Origin: an uncultured Sutterella sp.
GTDB taxonomy: Bacteria; Pseudomonadota; Gammaproteobacteria; Burkholderiales; Burkholderiaceae_F
Assembly (NCBI GenBank): GCA_900542195.1
Contig: UQNA01000008.1
Coordinates: forward strand, 1 to 64,000
Length of the DNA: 64,000 nt
Direction of reading: 5' to 3'
Positions 1 through 8,029 of this stretch are shown here, piece after piece. Under the pieces are notes generated by a model. That model had not been told where the DNA came from and ran no database searches. It saw only the letters and a list, made by a program, of their open reading frames with translations. How positions within the stretch are numbered: position 1 is the stretch's first letter; every line of letters starts with the position of its first letter. The position numbers were made by a program, and so were the translations under genes.

Positions 1-55
1 GGCGTGCGCCAACAGATTTACAGTCTGCCCCCTTTAGCCACTCGGGCACCCCTCC
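1..55 (-). tRNA. tRNA-Tyr (GUA), 5' part only
   Basis: This is the 5' portion of a tRNA-Tyr gene on the minus strand; its 3' part lies outside the window. The 55 bases are identical to the matching part of the complete tRNA-Tyr at 140-225, including the anticodon loop CTGTAAA (anticodon GUA). The two copies form a tandem pair about 85 bp apart. Confidence 0.95.
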
Positions 56-139
56 ATGTATCAGAGAGTCGGAGATTTTAACAAGTTTTTAGAACTTGTC
101 AAGTCAAGCGTTAATTTTTTGAAATATTTTGTTTCCTAT

Positions 140-225
140 TGGTGGAGGGGGATGGATTCGAACCATCGTAGGCGTGCGCCAACAGATTTACAGTCTGCCC
201 CCTTTAGCCACTCGGGCACCCCTCC
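140..225 (-). tRNA. tRNA-Tyr (GUA)
   Basis: Read on the minus strand this gives a complete class II tRNA. The acceptor stem GGAGGGG pairs with CCCCTCC, there is a long variable arm, the T-loop reads TTCGAAC-like (GATTCGAACC on the plus strand), the anticodon loop is CTGTAAA with anticodon GUA, and CCA is encoded at the 3' end (plus-strand TGG at 140-142). The G-U-A anticodon and the long extra arm identify tyrosine. A second identical gene follows downstream on the same strand at 1-55, and the two are probably cotranscribed. Confidence 0.97.
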
Positions 226-258
226 GAAAAGGAAACCGCTATCTTACCATAGGTTTCT

Positions 259-630
259 TTACATTAGCAACTCAATTGCAATTCCGGCAAACATCAAACC
301 CCAACCTACTGCGGAAATTTTTCCGAGCCAGGGCTTCCTAGTTTTTTCGTTCTCCACTAAGGCTCTAATGACTTTATCCTTCTGCTCAGGGTCCTTAATG
401 TAAGCGTAGGCTGCGATTTGTTCCCCTCTTGTGCTCAGAACCAGAAAAACTAAAGTCAGTCCGAAATCATTTAGAGCCCCTCCCCAAATTTCTGAAGAGA
501 CACTAACAAGTCCGTCGGCAAATGTCACGGCGGACAAGATATAAAGCACTAGATTCCAATAGTAGGCAATCCTCGTATCTTTAAGGCGGATTTTCTTATT
601 GGAATTAAAGGATTCGTTTTGTTTGTCCAT
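259..630 (-). CDS. small membrane protein, function unknown
   Basis: A 123-residue protein that I do not recognise. It has a charged N-terminus (about residues 1-20), hydrophobic segments near 25-45 and 55-66, a charged loop (75-100, rich in Lys and Glu) and a final hydrophobic segment at about 104-123. It is likely an inner-membrane protein with two to three helices. It follows the gene at 643-954 on the same strand after only 12 bp, so the two probably form a pair. No strong Shine-Dalgarno is visible before its ATG. Its downstream neighbour is the tRNA-Tyr pair. Function cannot be assigned from sequence alone. Confidence 0.7.
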   Translation of the reverse strand: MDKQNESFNSNKKIRLKDTRIAYYWNLVLYILSAVTFADGLVSVSSEIWGGALNDFGLTLVFLVLSTRGEQIAAYAYIKDPEQKDKVIRALVENEKTRKPWLGKISAVGWGLMFAGIAIELLM

Positions 631-642
631 TTCTAAATTAGA

Positions 643-954
643 TTATCTTCTGCCGTTATTTTCGTCTTTAATAACTTCAGCGTCTTCTATCTCTTGTCTC
701 GTTCTGCCGATTCTGGCAGGTCTGCGGAAACCACGGCTTGAAGAGTGGTCCTGATAATTGGTGTCGTATTTGTCTTCTTCTGGCTCATTTTTATTAAAAA
801 CTCCCGCGATCCAACGAGAAGCTGCCAACAAAGCACAAACTCCGAAGAATCCCAGAAGCAAAGCACTGATAACCGGAATAACAAACATAGCTAACAGCAC
901 AATTACTGCTACGGCCGCCGCTACCCAGATAATTTTTTTTATCGGATAGTTCAT
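643..954 (-). CDS. small membrane protein with cytoplasmic charged tail, unknown
   Basis: A 103-residue protein. Two adjacent hydrophobic stretches cover about residues 6-50 and are followed by a hydrophilic, mixed-charge tail rich in Arg, Glu and Asp (55-103). I chose the ATG at 954 because AAGGAA sits at the right distance; a GTG one codon earlier is the alternative. It is the first gene of a two-gene unit with 259-630 and is divergent from folE2. No family is recognised. The architecture (helical hairpin plus acidic/basic tail) resembles small envelope or phage-shock-like membrane proteins, but that is only an impression. Confidence 0.7.
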   Translation of the reverse strand: MNYPIKKIIWVAAAVAVIVLLAMFVIPVISALLLGFFGVCALLAASRWIAGVFNKNEPEEDKYDTNYQDHSSSRGFRRPARIGRTRQEIEDAEVIKDENNGRR

Positions 955-1167
955 CACGTTCCTTGTAAATTAATTGTCAACTCATGACTGATTGTTAATC
1001 TACGTCAATTTACAGGAAAATTTCAAAAGTTTTTTGTTAAAAAATCCGTCTACCTTCGTATGAACCCAAAGATCCTCGATTCTGAAAAAAGTTCACTCTC
1101 GATTCAAGGTATACTTGACAACTATCTTTATTTTGGTACGGGTCTTTCCAGACCTTTTGAGGAAAAA

Positions 1168-1971
1168 ATGACAAGTAATGATTTGATGGTCCTTCCGGAC
1201 GTTCAATCCTCTCTCGACCGCCGTAATATTCCTATTGAAAAAGTTGGGGTCAAAGGGATCAAAACCCCGATTTTAGTTAAGACTGTTTTGGGTTCCCAGC
1301 ATACTGTTGCCGATGTAGAAATGTACGTTTCTTTGCCGGCAGACAAAAAAGGCACCCATATGTCCCGCTTCTGGACTTTACTTGAAAGCATTAACAAGCC
1401 TTTTTGTCCTACTCTTTTAACTGATGTAATGGCACAGATGCTTTCTTCTCTAAAAGCTGATGGCGGTTATATCAGTCTTACCTTTCCGTTCTTTATGGAA
1501 AAAGCCGCCCCGGTTTCTGAACTTCATAGCACAATGAACTATCAGGTTCAATTAGTTGCCGAGGCCAAAAACGGCCATATCAAAATTAATCAGAAAGTTG
1601 AAGCTCCGGTAACAAGTTTGTGTCCATGCAGCAAAGAAATCAGTAAGTATGGTGCACACAACCAGCGTTCTTTAGTTTCTATCAATGCGGAGCTCGAGAC
1701 CAATTTTGCAATTGAAAAGCAAATTGAGATGATTGAATCTTCCGCTTCCTGTCCCGTTTGGGGTCTTTTGAAGCGTTCTGACGAAAAATTCGTTACTGAA
1801 CATGCTTACGAAAATCCGAAGTTCGTTGAAGACTTAGTCAGAGATGTCGCCATCCTTTGCCAAGACGAACCGGCCATTCTCTCCTTCACAGTGGAAGCAG
1901 AAAACTTTGAGTCTATTCATAATCACTCTGCTTTTGCCTCGATCACTTTTTCCAAGAAAGCTGAAGAATAA
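1168..1971 (+). CDS. folE2: GTP cyclohydrolase FolE2 (type IB)
   Basis: FolE2 converts GTP to 7,8-dihydroneopterin triphosphate, the first step of folate synthesis (and of queuosine precursor supply). It is the metal-flexible alternative to FolE. The protein has the family's N-terminal DVQS...RN..I.KVGVKG block and the central Cys motif CPCSKEIS. The open frame extends upstream to an ATG at 1060, but that start has no ribosome site. The ATG at 1168 is preceded by GAGG with 5 bp spacing and gives a 267-residue protein, close to the usual family length, so I prefer it. A TTGACA-like -35 hexamer at 1115-1120 inside the longer reading also favours the shorter gene. argS follows after 17 bp. Confidence 0.9.
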   Translation: MTSNDLMVLPDVQSSLDRRNIPIEKVGVKGIKTPILVKTVLGSQHTVADVEMYVSLPADKKGTHMSRFWTLLESINKPFCPTLLTDVMAQMLSSLKADGGYISLTFPFFMEKAAPVSELHSTMNYQVQLVAEAKNGHIKINQKVEAPVTSLCPCSKEISKYGAHNQRSLVSINAELETNFAIEKQIEMIESSASCPVWGLLKRSDEKFVTEHAYENPKFVEDLVRDVAILCQDEPAILSFTVEAENFESIHNHSAFASITFSKKAEE

Positions 1972-1988
1972 GAGAGCGTCTTCAAAAA

Positions 1989-3722
1989 ATGCTTAATACT
2001 CAGAAAGACTATATCTCAAGCCTCTTCACAGAGGCCCTGAAAAAAATTGGTGCTCCGGAAACTGCAAAGGTTATCCTGGAGAAGCCGAAGCAAGCCGCCC
2101 ATGGCGATGTGGCCTGCACTGTCGCATTACAGTGCGCCAAAGCTATGAAGAAAGCACCTCGTGATATCGCTGCACAGCTTGTTGAAAAGATCAAAGAACA
2201 GCCGGGTACCGAGACATTCTTCAAAAATATAGAAATTGCAGGTCCGGGCTTCATCAACATGACTTTGTCCGATCAGGCCAAGCAGGAAGTTGTGAAGGTT
2301 GTTTTGGAAGAAGGTACAAAATTCGGCTGTCTTCCAACCGACAAAGATAAAACTATTCTTATTGAGTTTGTTTCCGCGAATCCAACCGGTCCGCTTCACT
2401 TAGGTCACGCTCGCCAGGGTGCCCTCGGTGATGTACTTACCAATTTGTTTAAGTCTCAAGGATGGGTTGTTAGCCGCGAGTTCTATTACAACGATGCCGG
2501 TGTTCAGATCCAGAAGCTAACCGACAGCGTCCAGGCTCGAGCCAAAGAAATTTTGGGTATGGATGTTAAATTCCCGGAAGACGGCTATCAAGGTGAATAT
2601 ATTCGAGACATCGCTCAAAAATATCTGGATAAAGAGAGCTTCAGTGCATTCGATGGCGAACCCATTCACAGCAGCGGAAATATCGACGATCTAGAAAACA
2701 TTCGTAAGTACGCTGTTGCTTATCTGAGAAACGAGCAGTACAACGATCTCCAAGCTTTCGGCGTCTCCTTTGATAACTATTTCTTAGAGAGTTCTTTATA
2801 TAGAGACGGAAGAGTTCAGAACGCTGTTGCAGCTATCGATAAAGCCGGCAAACTTTACGAGAAAGACGGCGCACTGTGGTTTAAATCCACAGATTTCGGC
2901 GATGATAAGGACCGTGTCGTAAAGAAGACCGACGGAACTTACACATATTTTGTTCCTGATGTGGCTTATCACCTCAACAAGTTTGAACGCGGCTTCAAGA
3001 AAGCTTTGAACATTCAAGGCACAGACCACTTCGGCACAGTAGCACGTGTCCGTGCCGGCATTCAGGCAGCGGCCCCTGCTTTCAACTTTGAGGTTCCAAA
3101 AGATTTCCCTGCATATCTTCTTCATACAATGCTTCACGTCATCAAAGACGGTCAAGAAGTAAAGATGAGTAAGAGAGCCGGAACCTATGTAACTTTGCGT
3201 GACTTGATTACTTGGATTGGCAAAGACGCAGCCCGTTTGTTCTTAGTTAACAGAAAGAGCGATGCAGAATTCAATCTGGATATCGATTTGGCTCAAAGTC
3301 AGTCTGATGAAAATCCGGTGTATTACCTTCAATACGCTCATGCCCGTATTTGCTCTATCTTTGCGCAAGCTGCGGAAAAAGGATTCAGTGTTCCAACCGA
3401 ACAGCAGGCCTCAAGCTTCGATCTGAGCGTTTTAACAGCTCCTTCCGAACTCGCTTTGATGAATTTGCTCTCTGACTACCCGAATGTTCTTGCCTCGGCC
3501 GCGAACGAACTTGCACCGCATAGCTTAGTTGCGTATTTGTCTGATCTGGCATCCAAGTTCCATTCTTTCTACAATTCAGAAAGAGTACTCGTTGAGGATG
3601 AGAAGACAAGAAACGCTCGTCTCGCTTTATTATTAGCGATCCAGCAAGTCTTCAAAAACGGCCTCGGAATCTTGGGAGTGTCAGCTCCGGAAAGATTGGA
3701 TAGAGCCGATAAGGAGCAATAG
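1989..3722 (+). CDS. argS: arginyl-tRNA synthetase
   Basis: Class I aminoacyl-tRNA synthetase that charges tRNA-Arg in the cytoplasm. The protein has 577 residues, normal for ArgS. It carries the N-terminal Add1 domain, the HIGH-type signature HLGH in PTGPLHLGHARQGALGD (about residue 136), the KMSK signature in EVKMSKRAG, and the DALR anticodon-binding domain near the C-terminus. It is probably cotranscribed with folE2 upstream and the SPOR gene, which begins 2 bp after its stop; the argS-SPOR-dsbA order is conserved in betaproteobacteria. Confidence 0.98.
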   Translation: MLNTQKDYISSLFTEALKKIGAPETAKVILEKPKQAAHGDVACTVALQCAKAMKKAPRDIAAQLVEKIKEQPGTETFFKNIEIAGPGFINMTLSDQAKQEVVKVVLEEGTKFGCLPTDKDKTILIEFVSANPTGPLHLGHARQGALGDVLTNLFKSQGWVVSREFYYNDAGVQIQKLTDSVQARAKEILGMDVKFPEDGYQGEYIRDIAQKYLDKESFSAFDGEPIHSSGNIDDLENIRKYAVAYLRNEQYNDLQAFGVSFDNYFLESSLYRDGRVQNAVAAIDKAGKLYEKDGALWFKSTDFGDDKDRVVKKTDGTYTYFVPDVAYHLNKFERGFKKALNIQGTDHFGTVARVRAGIQAAAPAFNFEVPKDFPAYLLHTMLHVIKDGQEVKMSKRAGTYVTLRDLITWIGKDAARLFLVNRKSDAEFNLDIDLAQSQSDENPVYYLQYAHARICSIFAQAAEKGFSVPTEQQASSFDLSVLTAPSELALMNLLSDYPNVLASAANELAPHSLVAYLSDLASKFHSFYNSERVLVEDEKTRNARLALLLAIQQVFKNGLGILGVSAPERLDRADKEQ

Positions 3723-3724
3723 AA

Positions 3725-4276
3725 ATGGCAGGCAGATCCGGTTTTGGAACGTGGTTTTATGGATTTTTAGTCGGGGGTGTCGTAGGTGTAGGTGCCTGCG
3801 CAGCGGCGGCTCTTTTCATTACCAATGCACCGATTCCTTTTATCAATAAAGTGAACCAGGCCAGTGAGAAAATCAATCCAATCGCCAACGGTGCGATTCC
3901 GGATCCAAACGCTGCGCTTAACGGAACCGGAGACTCACCGGCCAATGCGCCGAAAAGCAAAGTTGTAACTGTAGAGCCTCAGTATCCTAACCCTGCCGAT
4001 GCCGCCAACCCCAAAGAAGAGGTTAAGCAGCCGGCTGAAGAAACTTACCGTTATGTTGTCCAAGCAGGTGCTTTCAAAGGAGAAGCTGAAGCAGAAAACC
4101 TGAGAGCAGAGCTTGGTCTTCTCGGCTTTGAATCCCGAATTATTAAGAGAGTTGAAAACGGAACAACATGGTACAGAGTCCGTCTCGGACCTTACGGGAC
4201 TAATCAAGAAGCCAATGATGTCAAAACCCGCTTAATGCAGAACTCGTTCCAGGCAACAGTAGGACGAGTGAAGTAA
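3725..4276 (+). CDS. SPOR-domain (FtsN-like) cell envelope protein
   Basis: A 183-residue membrane-anchored protein. It has a short cytoplasmic N-terminus, one transmembrane helix at about residues 10-32, an Ala/Pro/Asn-rich periplasmic linker (40-100), and a C-terminal SPOR domain (about 105-183) starting at YRYVVQAGAF and containing the RVENGTTWYRVRLGPY core. SPOR domains bind denuded septal peptidoglycan, so a cell-division role like that of FtsN is likely. GGAGC upstream supports the start, 2 bp after argS. The downstream hairpin at 4296-4319 ends the operon. Confidence 0.88.
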   Translation: MAGRSGFGTWFYGFLVGGVVGVGACAAAALFITNAPIPFINKVNQASEKINPIANGAIPDPNAALNGTGDSPANAPKSKVVTVEPQYPNPADAANPKEEVKQPAEETYRYVVQAGAFKGEAEAENLRAELGLLGFESRIIKRVENGTTWYRVRLGPYGTNQEANDVKTRLMQNSFQATVGRVK

Positions 4277-4295
4277 ATATCTTCAGTAGCATGTG

Positions 4296-4330
4296 ATACG
4301 CAGTCTTTTGACTGCGTATTGTTATTTAAT
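4296..4330 (+). terminator. rho-independent terminator after SPOR gene
   Basis: A perfect 10-bp stem, ATACGCAGTC with GACTGCGTAT around a TTTT loop, is followed by TGTTATTT. It ends the folE2-argS-SPOR unit before dsbA. Confidence 0.85.
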
Positions 4331-4386
4331 TTCCCCTTCAGTTCAATTTACTAGCATTTCGAATATTTTATTTATTAGGTTTAAAT

Positions 4387-5022
4387 ATGCTCAGACGTTC
4401 AATACTTGCTGCAGCCATTGCAGCTTTTATGCCTCTGACAGTTTTTGCATCTGCGGATAAACCAGTTGCCGGAACTGATTACGTTGCTTTAAAAACTCCG
4501 GTTCAAACTTCCAATCCAAAGAAAATCGAAGTTCTTACATTTTTTGCTTATACCTGCCCGCACTGCTACACCTATGAAAAATCAGTAGAACCTTGGGCAG
4601 CCCAGCTTCCGAATGATGTTGTGTTCAAGAGAATCCCGGTGGCATGGTCTGATAAAACCAAGCACTTCACTCAGACTTATTACGCGCTTGAAGCACTCAA
4701 TAAGCTCGATCCATACCACGACATGATGTTCAATGCCGTTATTAAAGAAGGCAGAAAAATGCCGGACCTTAACAGCGTTGCTGATTATTTAGCCTCCAAT
4801 GGGCTAAATAAGGAAGAGTTTTTAAAGGCCGCTAATTCCTTCTCCACAAAGATGAACACTGAAAAAGCCCGCAAAACATGGATGGCTTATGACATTGACG
4901 GCACTCCTTGCAATGCAGTCAACGGTAAATACATCACCGCTCCTCATATGGTCGGGACACGCGAGGGTGCTATCCAAGTGATGGATTTCCTGATTAATAA
5001 AGAACGAGAAAATAACAGATAA
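4387..5022 (+). CDS. dsbA: thiol:disulfide interchange protein DsbA
   Basis: Periplasmic oxidase that introduces disulfide bonds into secreted proteins and is reoxidised by DsbB. The 211-residue protein has a signal peptide (residues 1-21, cleavage after VFA), a thioredoxin fold with the DsbA active site CPHC at residues 57-60, and a cis-Pro loop in DIDGTPCN. Its position between the SPOR gene and the SDR gene is the usual betaproteobacterial arrangement. It has its own upstream region and a strong terminator at 5040-5075. Clients here could include the secreted reductases and c-type cytochromes elsewhere in the window. Confidence 0.95.
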   Translation: MLRRSILAAAIAAFMPLTVFASADKPVAGTDYVALKTPVQTSNPKKIEVLTFFAYTCPHCYTYEKSVEPWAAQLPNDVVFKRIPVAWSDKTKHFTQTYYALEALNKLDPYHDMMFNAVIKEGRKMPDLNSVADYLASNGLNKEEFLKAANSFSTKMNTEKARKTWMAYDIDGTPCNAVNGKYITAPHMVGTREGAIQVMDFLINKERENNR

Positions 5023-5039
5023 TTTTCTCTTCTGCGAAC

Positions 5040-5075
5040 AAGCTCCTTAATGTTCTACTTTAAGGAGCTTTTTTC
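5040..5075 (+). terminator. rho-independent terminator after dsbA
   Basis: Stem AAGCTCCTTAA with TTAAGGAGCTT around a 9-nt loop, running directly into a T6 tract. Confidence 0.92.
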
Positions 5076-5159
5076 ATTCGCAGCCTGCAGGAATACCGAC
5101 TGCACGATTAAAATAATCCTTTTATTGCGGTTTTGTACGCTTTCACGGAAATTAAATAA

Positions 5160-5933
5160 ATGAACATTTTTCTCACAGGTGCTTCCAGCGGAATCGGGGA
5201 AGCGCTCGCAAAAGAATTTGCCGCTAAGGGAGCTACTCTCGGACTTGTCGCCAGAAGAAAAGAAAAACTCGATGAGATTATCTCCCGCCTTCCACACTCT
5301 CATTTGCATAAGGCTATTGTCTGCGATGTAACTGATAGAGAAAAACTGATTGAAGAAGCCCGTAAGTTTGATAAAGAATGCGGCGGAGTGGATGTGGCAA
5401 TCGCCTGCGCTGGTGTCTCTATCGGAGTCAAGACACAATTCAAAGAGGACTTGGAAGTATTTGACCAAGTATTCGAAACCAATGTGTTATCCATGGCTTC
5501 CACTTTCCACGCTTTTGAAGCACCAATGATGGAAAGAAAAAGAGGAACGTTAGTTGGTATTGCCAGTGTAGCCGGCATTCGCGGGTTACCGGGAAGCGAA
5601 GCATACTGCGCAAGCAAATCAGCAGTCATCACTTACTGCGAAAGTCTGCGCGTGGAAATGAAAAAGCACGGCGTAGACGTCGTGACCATTTCTCCGGGAT
5701 TTGTGAAGACACCTTTAACCGCAAAAAATCCGTACAAGATGCCTTTCCTTCTGACACCGGAAGAATTTGCCAAAGAGGCTGTTAAAGCTATCTTTGAGAA
5801 AAAGTCTTATGTGACGATTCCTTGGCAAATGGGAGTGCTCTCTAAAGTTCTGAGGATCATTCCAAACTGCTTGTTCGATAAGATTTTGGCATCAAGAAAG
5901 CAGAAACCAAGAAAAACCTCAACACAGAACTAA
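5160..5933 (+). CDS. short-chain dehydrogenase/reductase
   Basis: A 257-residue classical SDR oxidoreductase using NAD(P)H. The N-terminal cofactor motif TGASSGIG lies at about residues 6-13 and NxxS/T-like elements follow. The catalytic Ser lies in GIASVAG and the catalytic Tyr/Lys in YCASK, with SPGFVKTP downstream. The substrate cannot be named. The gene follows dsbA, as in many Burkholderiales, but has its own leader after the dsbA terminator. It ends in a hairpin terminator placed between it and the convergent MetC-like gene. Confidence 0.9.
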   Translation: MNIFLTGASSGIGEALAKEFAAKGATLGLVARRKEKLDEIISRLPHSHLHKAIVCDVTDREKLIEEARKFDKECGGVDVAIACAGVSIGVKTQFKEDLEVFDQVFETNVLSMASTFHAFEAPMMERKRGTLVGIASVAGIRGLPGSEAYCASKSAVITYCESLRVEMKKHGVDVVTISPGFVKTPLTAKNPYKMPFLLTPEEFAKEAVKAIFEKKSYVTIPWQMGVLSKVLRIIPNCLFDKILASRKQKPRKTSTQN

Positions 5934-5939
5934 CGAAAT

Positions 5940-5963
5940 GGCGCCTCTGGCGCCTTTTCTTTC
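5940..5963 (+). terminator. terminator between SDR and MetC-like genes
   Basis: Stem GGCGCC-TCT-GGCGCC followed by TTTTCTTTC. It serves the plus-strand SDR gene. Confidence 0.8.
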
Positions 5964-5967
5964 TTCG

Positions 5968-7158
5968 TTAAGGTGTTTCCTCTCGCAGTGCTTCAAAACC
6001 TCTCTGAAGGTCTCTTATAAGGTCTTCTGAGTCTTCTAGCCCGATAGACAACCGAAGCATCTTTTCAAAAGCGGTTGAATCGGCCTTGCTTCGCTTTCCG
6101 TAACTGCGGATAAGCAAACTTTCATAACCGCCCCATGAATATCCAAGTCCGAAGAGTTTCAGATTGTCCAAGAAACTATCCAAAGCGGCGTCAGAAACGC
6201 TGTCTTTCAGCTTGACAGCGAATAAAGCGGCAGCCCCCGTGAAATCTCTTTTCCAAATCGGATACCCGGGATCTTTTTCGTGAGCAGGCCACAAAATCTT
6301 CTCTACCTCCGGCTGCTGCTCTAACCAATGCACAATTTTCTGCGCCGATTTGAACTGTGCCTCCATTCTGACTTTCATCGTCCGAATGCCGCGATGGGCC
6401 AAATAAATAGTGTCTGCCGGAGCTAACTGTCCCATCGTAATGCTGACGGCCTTTACCAGAGGCCACGCCTTGGCATTGCAGGTTGCCGTTGACATCAGCA
6501 AATCAGAATGGCCACCTATATATTTCGTCACCGCATGGATGACAACATCGACACCGGCTTTCAGCGGCTGAAAATACATTGGAGTCGCCCAAGTGTTGTC
6601 GATCATGGTCCAGACGTTATGTTTTTTAGCAACACGAACAATCGCCGGGACATCCTGCATCTCAAAGGAGTGACTGCCAGGACTCTCCATATAAATCAAA
6701 CGGGTGTTGGAACGTATGAGCTCCTCAATTTCTTCACCTATCGTCGGAATGTAAAACTCAACCTCAATTCCTAGTCCTCGTAGAATCGTTTCACAAAACT
6801 GTCGTGTAGGTCCATAGACTGAATCTGTAACCAACACATGGTCGCCTACCTTCACAAAAGCAAAAAAAGGAATCACGCAGCCGGCAAGACCGGTGGAATA
6901 GGCCCAAGTGCCCTCCCCGCCTTCCAGTTCGTTCATCAATTGAAAGAAAGCATCGTGTGTAGGCCCTCCCCCGCTCCCATAAGTCAGAACTTCCTCTCCG
7001 TTCATTTGGCGGCGGGTTCTTTCTTTCATATCTGCGGAAGAATGATGCAAGACCGTAGAGCCGTTAAACGGCGGAATATTGACAAAACCTTGGCTCACGT
7101 CTGTGTTTCTGCCGACATGAACCAGCTTGGTTGAAATACTTGAAGAAAAGTCGCTCAT
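5968..7158 (-). CDS. metC: cystathionine beta-lyase / Cys-Met metabolism PLP enzyme
   Basis: A 396-residue PLP-dependent enzyme of the Cys/Met metabolism family (fold type I). It is expected to cleave cystathionine to homocysteine, pyruvate and ammonia. The PLP Lys is K212 in AVTKYIGGHSD, the pyridine-binding Asp is D187 in MIDNTW, and the phosphate-binding stretch is near YGPTR. The long MESPGS...MQDV segment is typical of MetC rather than MetB. It is a single-gene unit on the minus strand. A paralogue lies at 51308-52459 in this window with a different operon partner, so the two may differ in substrate. Confidence 0.9.
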   Translation of the reverse strand: MSDFSSSISTKLVHVGRNTDVSQGFVNIPPFNGSTVLHHSSADMKERTRRQMNGEEVLTYGSGGGPTHDAFFQLMNELEGGEGTWAYSTGLAGCVIPFFAFVKVGDHVLVTDSVYGPTRQFCETILRGLGIEVEFYIPTIGEEIEELIRSNTRLIYMESPGSHSFEMQDVPAIVRVAKKHNVWTMIDNTWATPMYFQPLKAGVDVVIHAVTKYIGGHSDLLMSTATCNAKAWPLVKAVSITMGQLAPADTIYLAHRGIRTMKVRMEAQFKSAQKIVHWLEQQPEVEKILWPAHEKDPGYPIWKRDFTGAAALFAVKLKDSVSDAALDSFLDNLKLFGLGYSWGGYESLLIRSYGKRSKADSTAFEKMLRLSIGLEDSEDLIRDLQRGFEALREETP

Positions 7159-7260
7159 ACTCGGATCCGGTGTGTTTTTCGACTAGGACGAAAAATTGTA
7201 TACCGGCCGTAATCCTTACACAATCTTCTTGGACTGCGAGTCAGTTTGTCTCGCTTTAGC

Positions 7261-7293
7261 CAAAAAGAAGCCCGAGCGATGAGACCCGGGCTT
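7261..7293 (-). terminator. terminator of the nar operon
   Basis: Stem AAGCCCG / CGGGCTT. On the minus strand it is followed by CTTTTTGG. It lies just after the narI stop and ends the narKGHI unit. Confidence 0.75.
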
Positions 7294-7312
7294 TCTTTTG
7301 TGAAGCAGTTGA

Positions 7313-8029
7313 TTACTTCATTGGCTTCCTATTAATGCGCATAATCTGATGCGGTCTGATAAGGAATAATGGTGTGAAGTATCCGCTCCAGATGTGTGCC
7401 AATCTGGTAAACGGGACTACCAAAAATACCAACAAACCGATGAAGATATGCCATTTCTGAGGTTCGGGAACCTGCAGCATGTATGTCCAAGCGTTCGGGT
7501 CGAAAGTAAGCAAACCATGGACCCAAGAACGGAACAATACGATAGTTGCACCTGAGTGGTCATACAGATAAGACTCAATGACGGAAGCGCATCCGAAAAG
7601 CAATACGGCAATCAGGAGAATCAAAACCAGATAATCGCTTGGTCTTGAAGCTGTTCTAACTCTGTCATTGAAACAACGGCGGAAGAACAGAATAAAGATG
7701 CCAAGGACTGCTACAACGGCAAAGGTGCCTCCTACAAAGACTTCAACCAGCTGGTGAACGGCAGGAGTCATTCCCATCATGTCGAGGATTGCGCTCGGAG
7801 TAAAGAGGCCGAAGACGTGACCGAAGAACACGATGATGACACCGATATGGAACAAATTTGCGCCCCACATCAAATCCTTTTTGTCGATAAGTTCGCTGCT
7901 CTGGCTCTTCCAGGAAAACGGGCTAATCAGATACCTGGCAAAGCTGCCGAGAAGCAGGATTGCCAAGATCGCATAGGGCATCACTTGGAAGATCACGAAA
8001 TTTAAGGTTAGATAGAGATCATTCATCAT
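7313..8029 (-). CDS. narI: respiratory nitrate reductase, gamma subunit (cytochrome b)
   Basis: Membrane cytochrome b subunit that oxidises quinol and passes electrons to NarH. It has 238 residues and five hydrophobic helices, as expected for NarI, with His residues in helices 2 and 5 positions (for example NLFHIGVIIVFFGHVFG and the C-terminal RLAHIWSG) that fit haem b ligation. The ATG overlaps the narH stop by one base (TAATG). Notably narJ is not between narH and narI as in the usual narGHJI order; it lies at 14940. The C-terminus lies just before the operon terminator. Confidence 0.96.
   Translation of the reverse strand: MMNDLYLTLNFVIFQVMPYAILAILLLGSFARYLISPFSWKSQSSELIDKKDLMWGANLFHIGVIIVFFGHVFGLFTPSAILDMMGMTPAVHQLVEVFVGGTFAVVAVLGIFILFFRRCFNDRVRTASRPSDYLVLILLIAVLLFGCASVIESYLYDHSGATIVLFRSWVHGLLTFDPNAWTYMLQVPEPQKWHIFIGLLVFLVVPFTRLAHIWSGYFTPLFLIRPHQIMRINRKPMK

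Noticed and set aside
56..403. 115-codon frame over the tRNA-Tyr gene
   Set aside because: It reads through a complete tRNA in antisense and overlaps the membrane protein gene; there is no ribosome site.
1060..1167. Longer FolE2 start
   Set aside because: No ribosome site and the extra residues precede the normal family start; kept as an alternative only.
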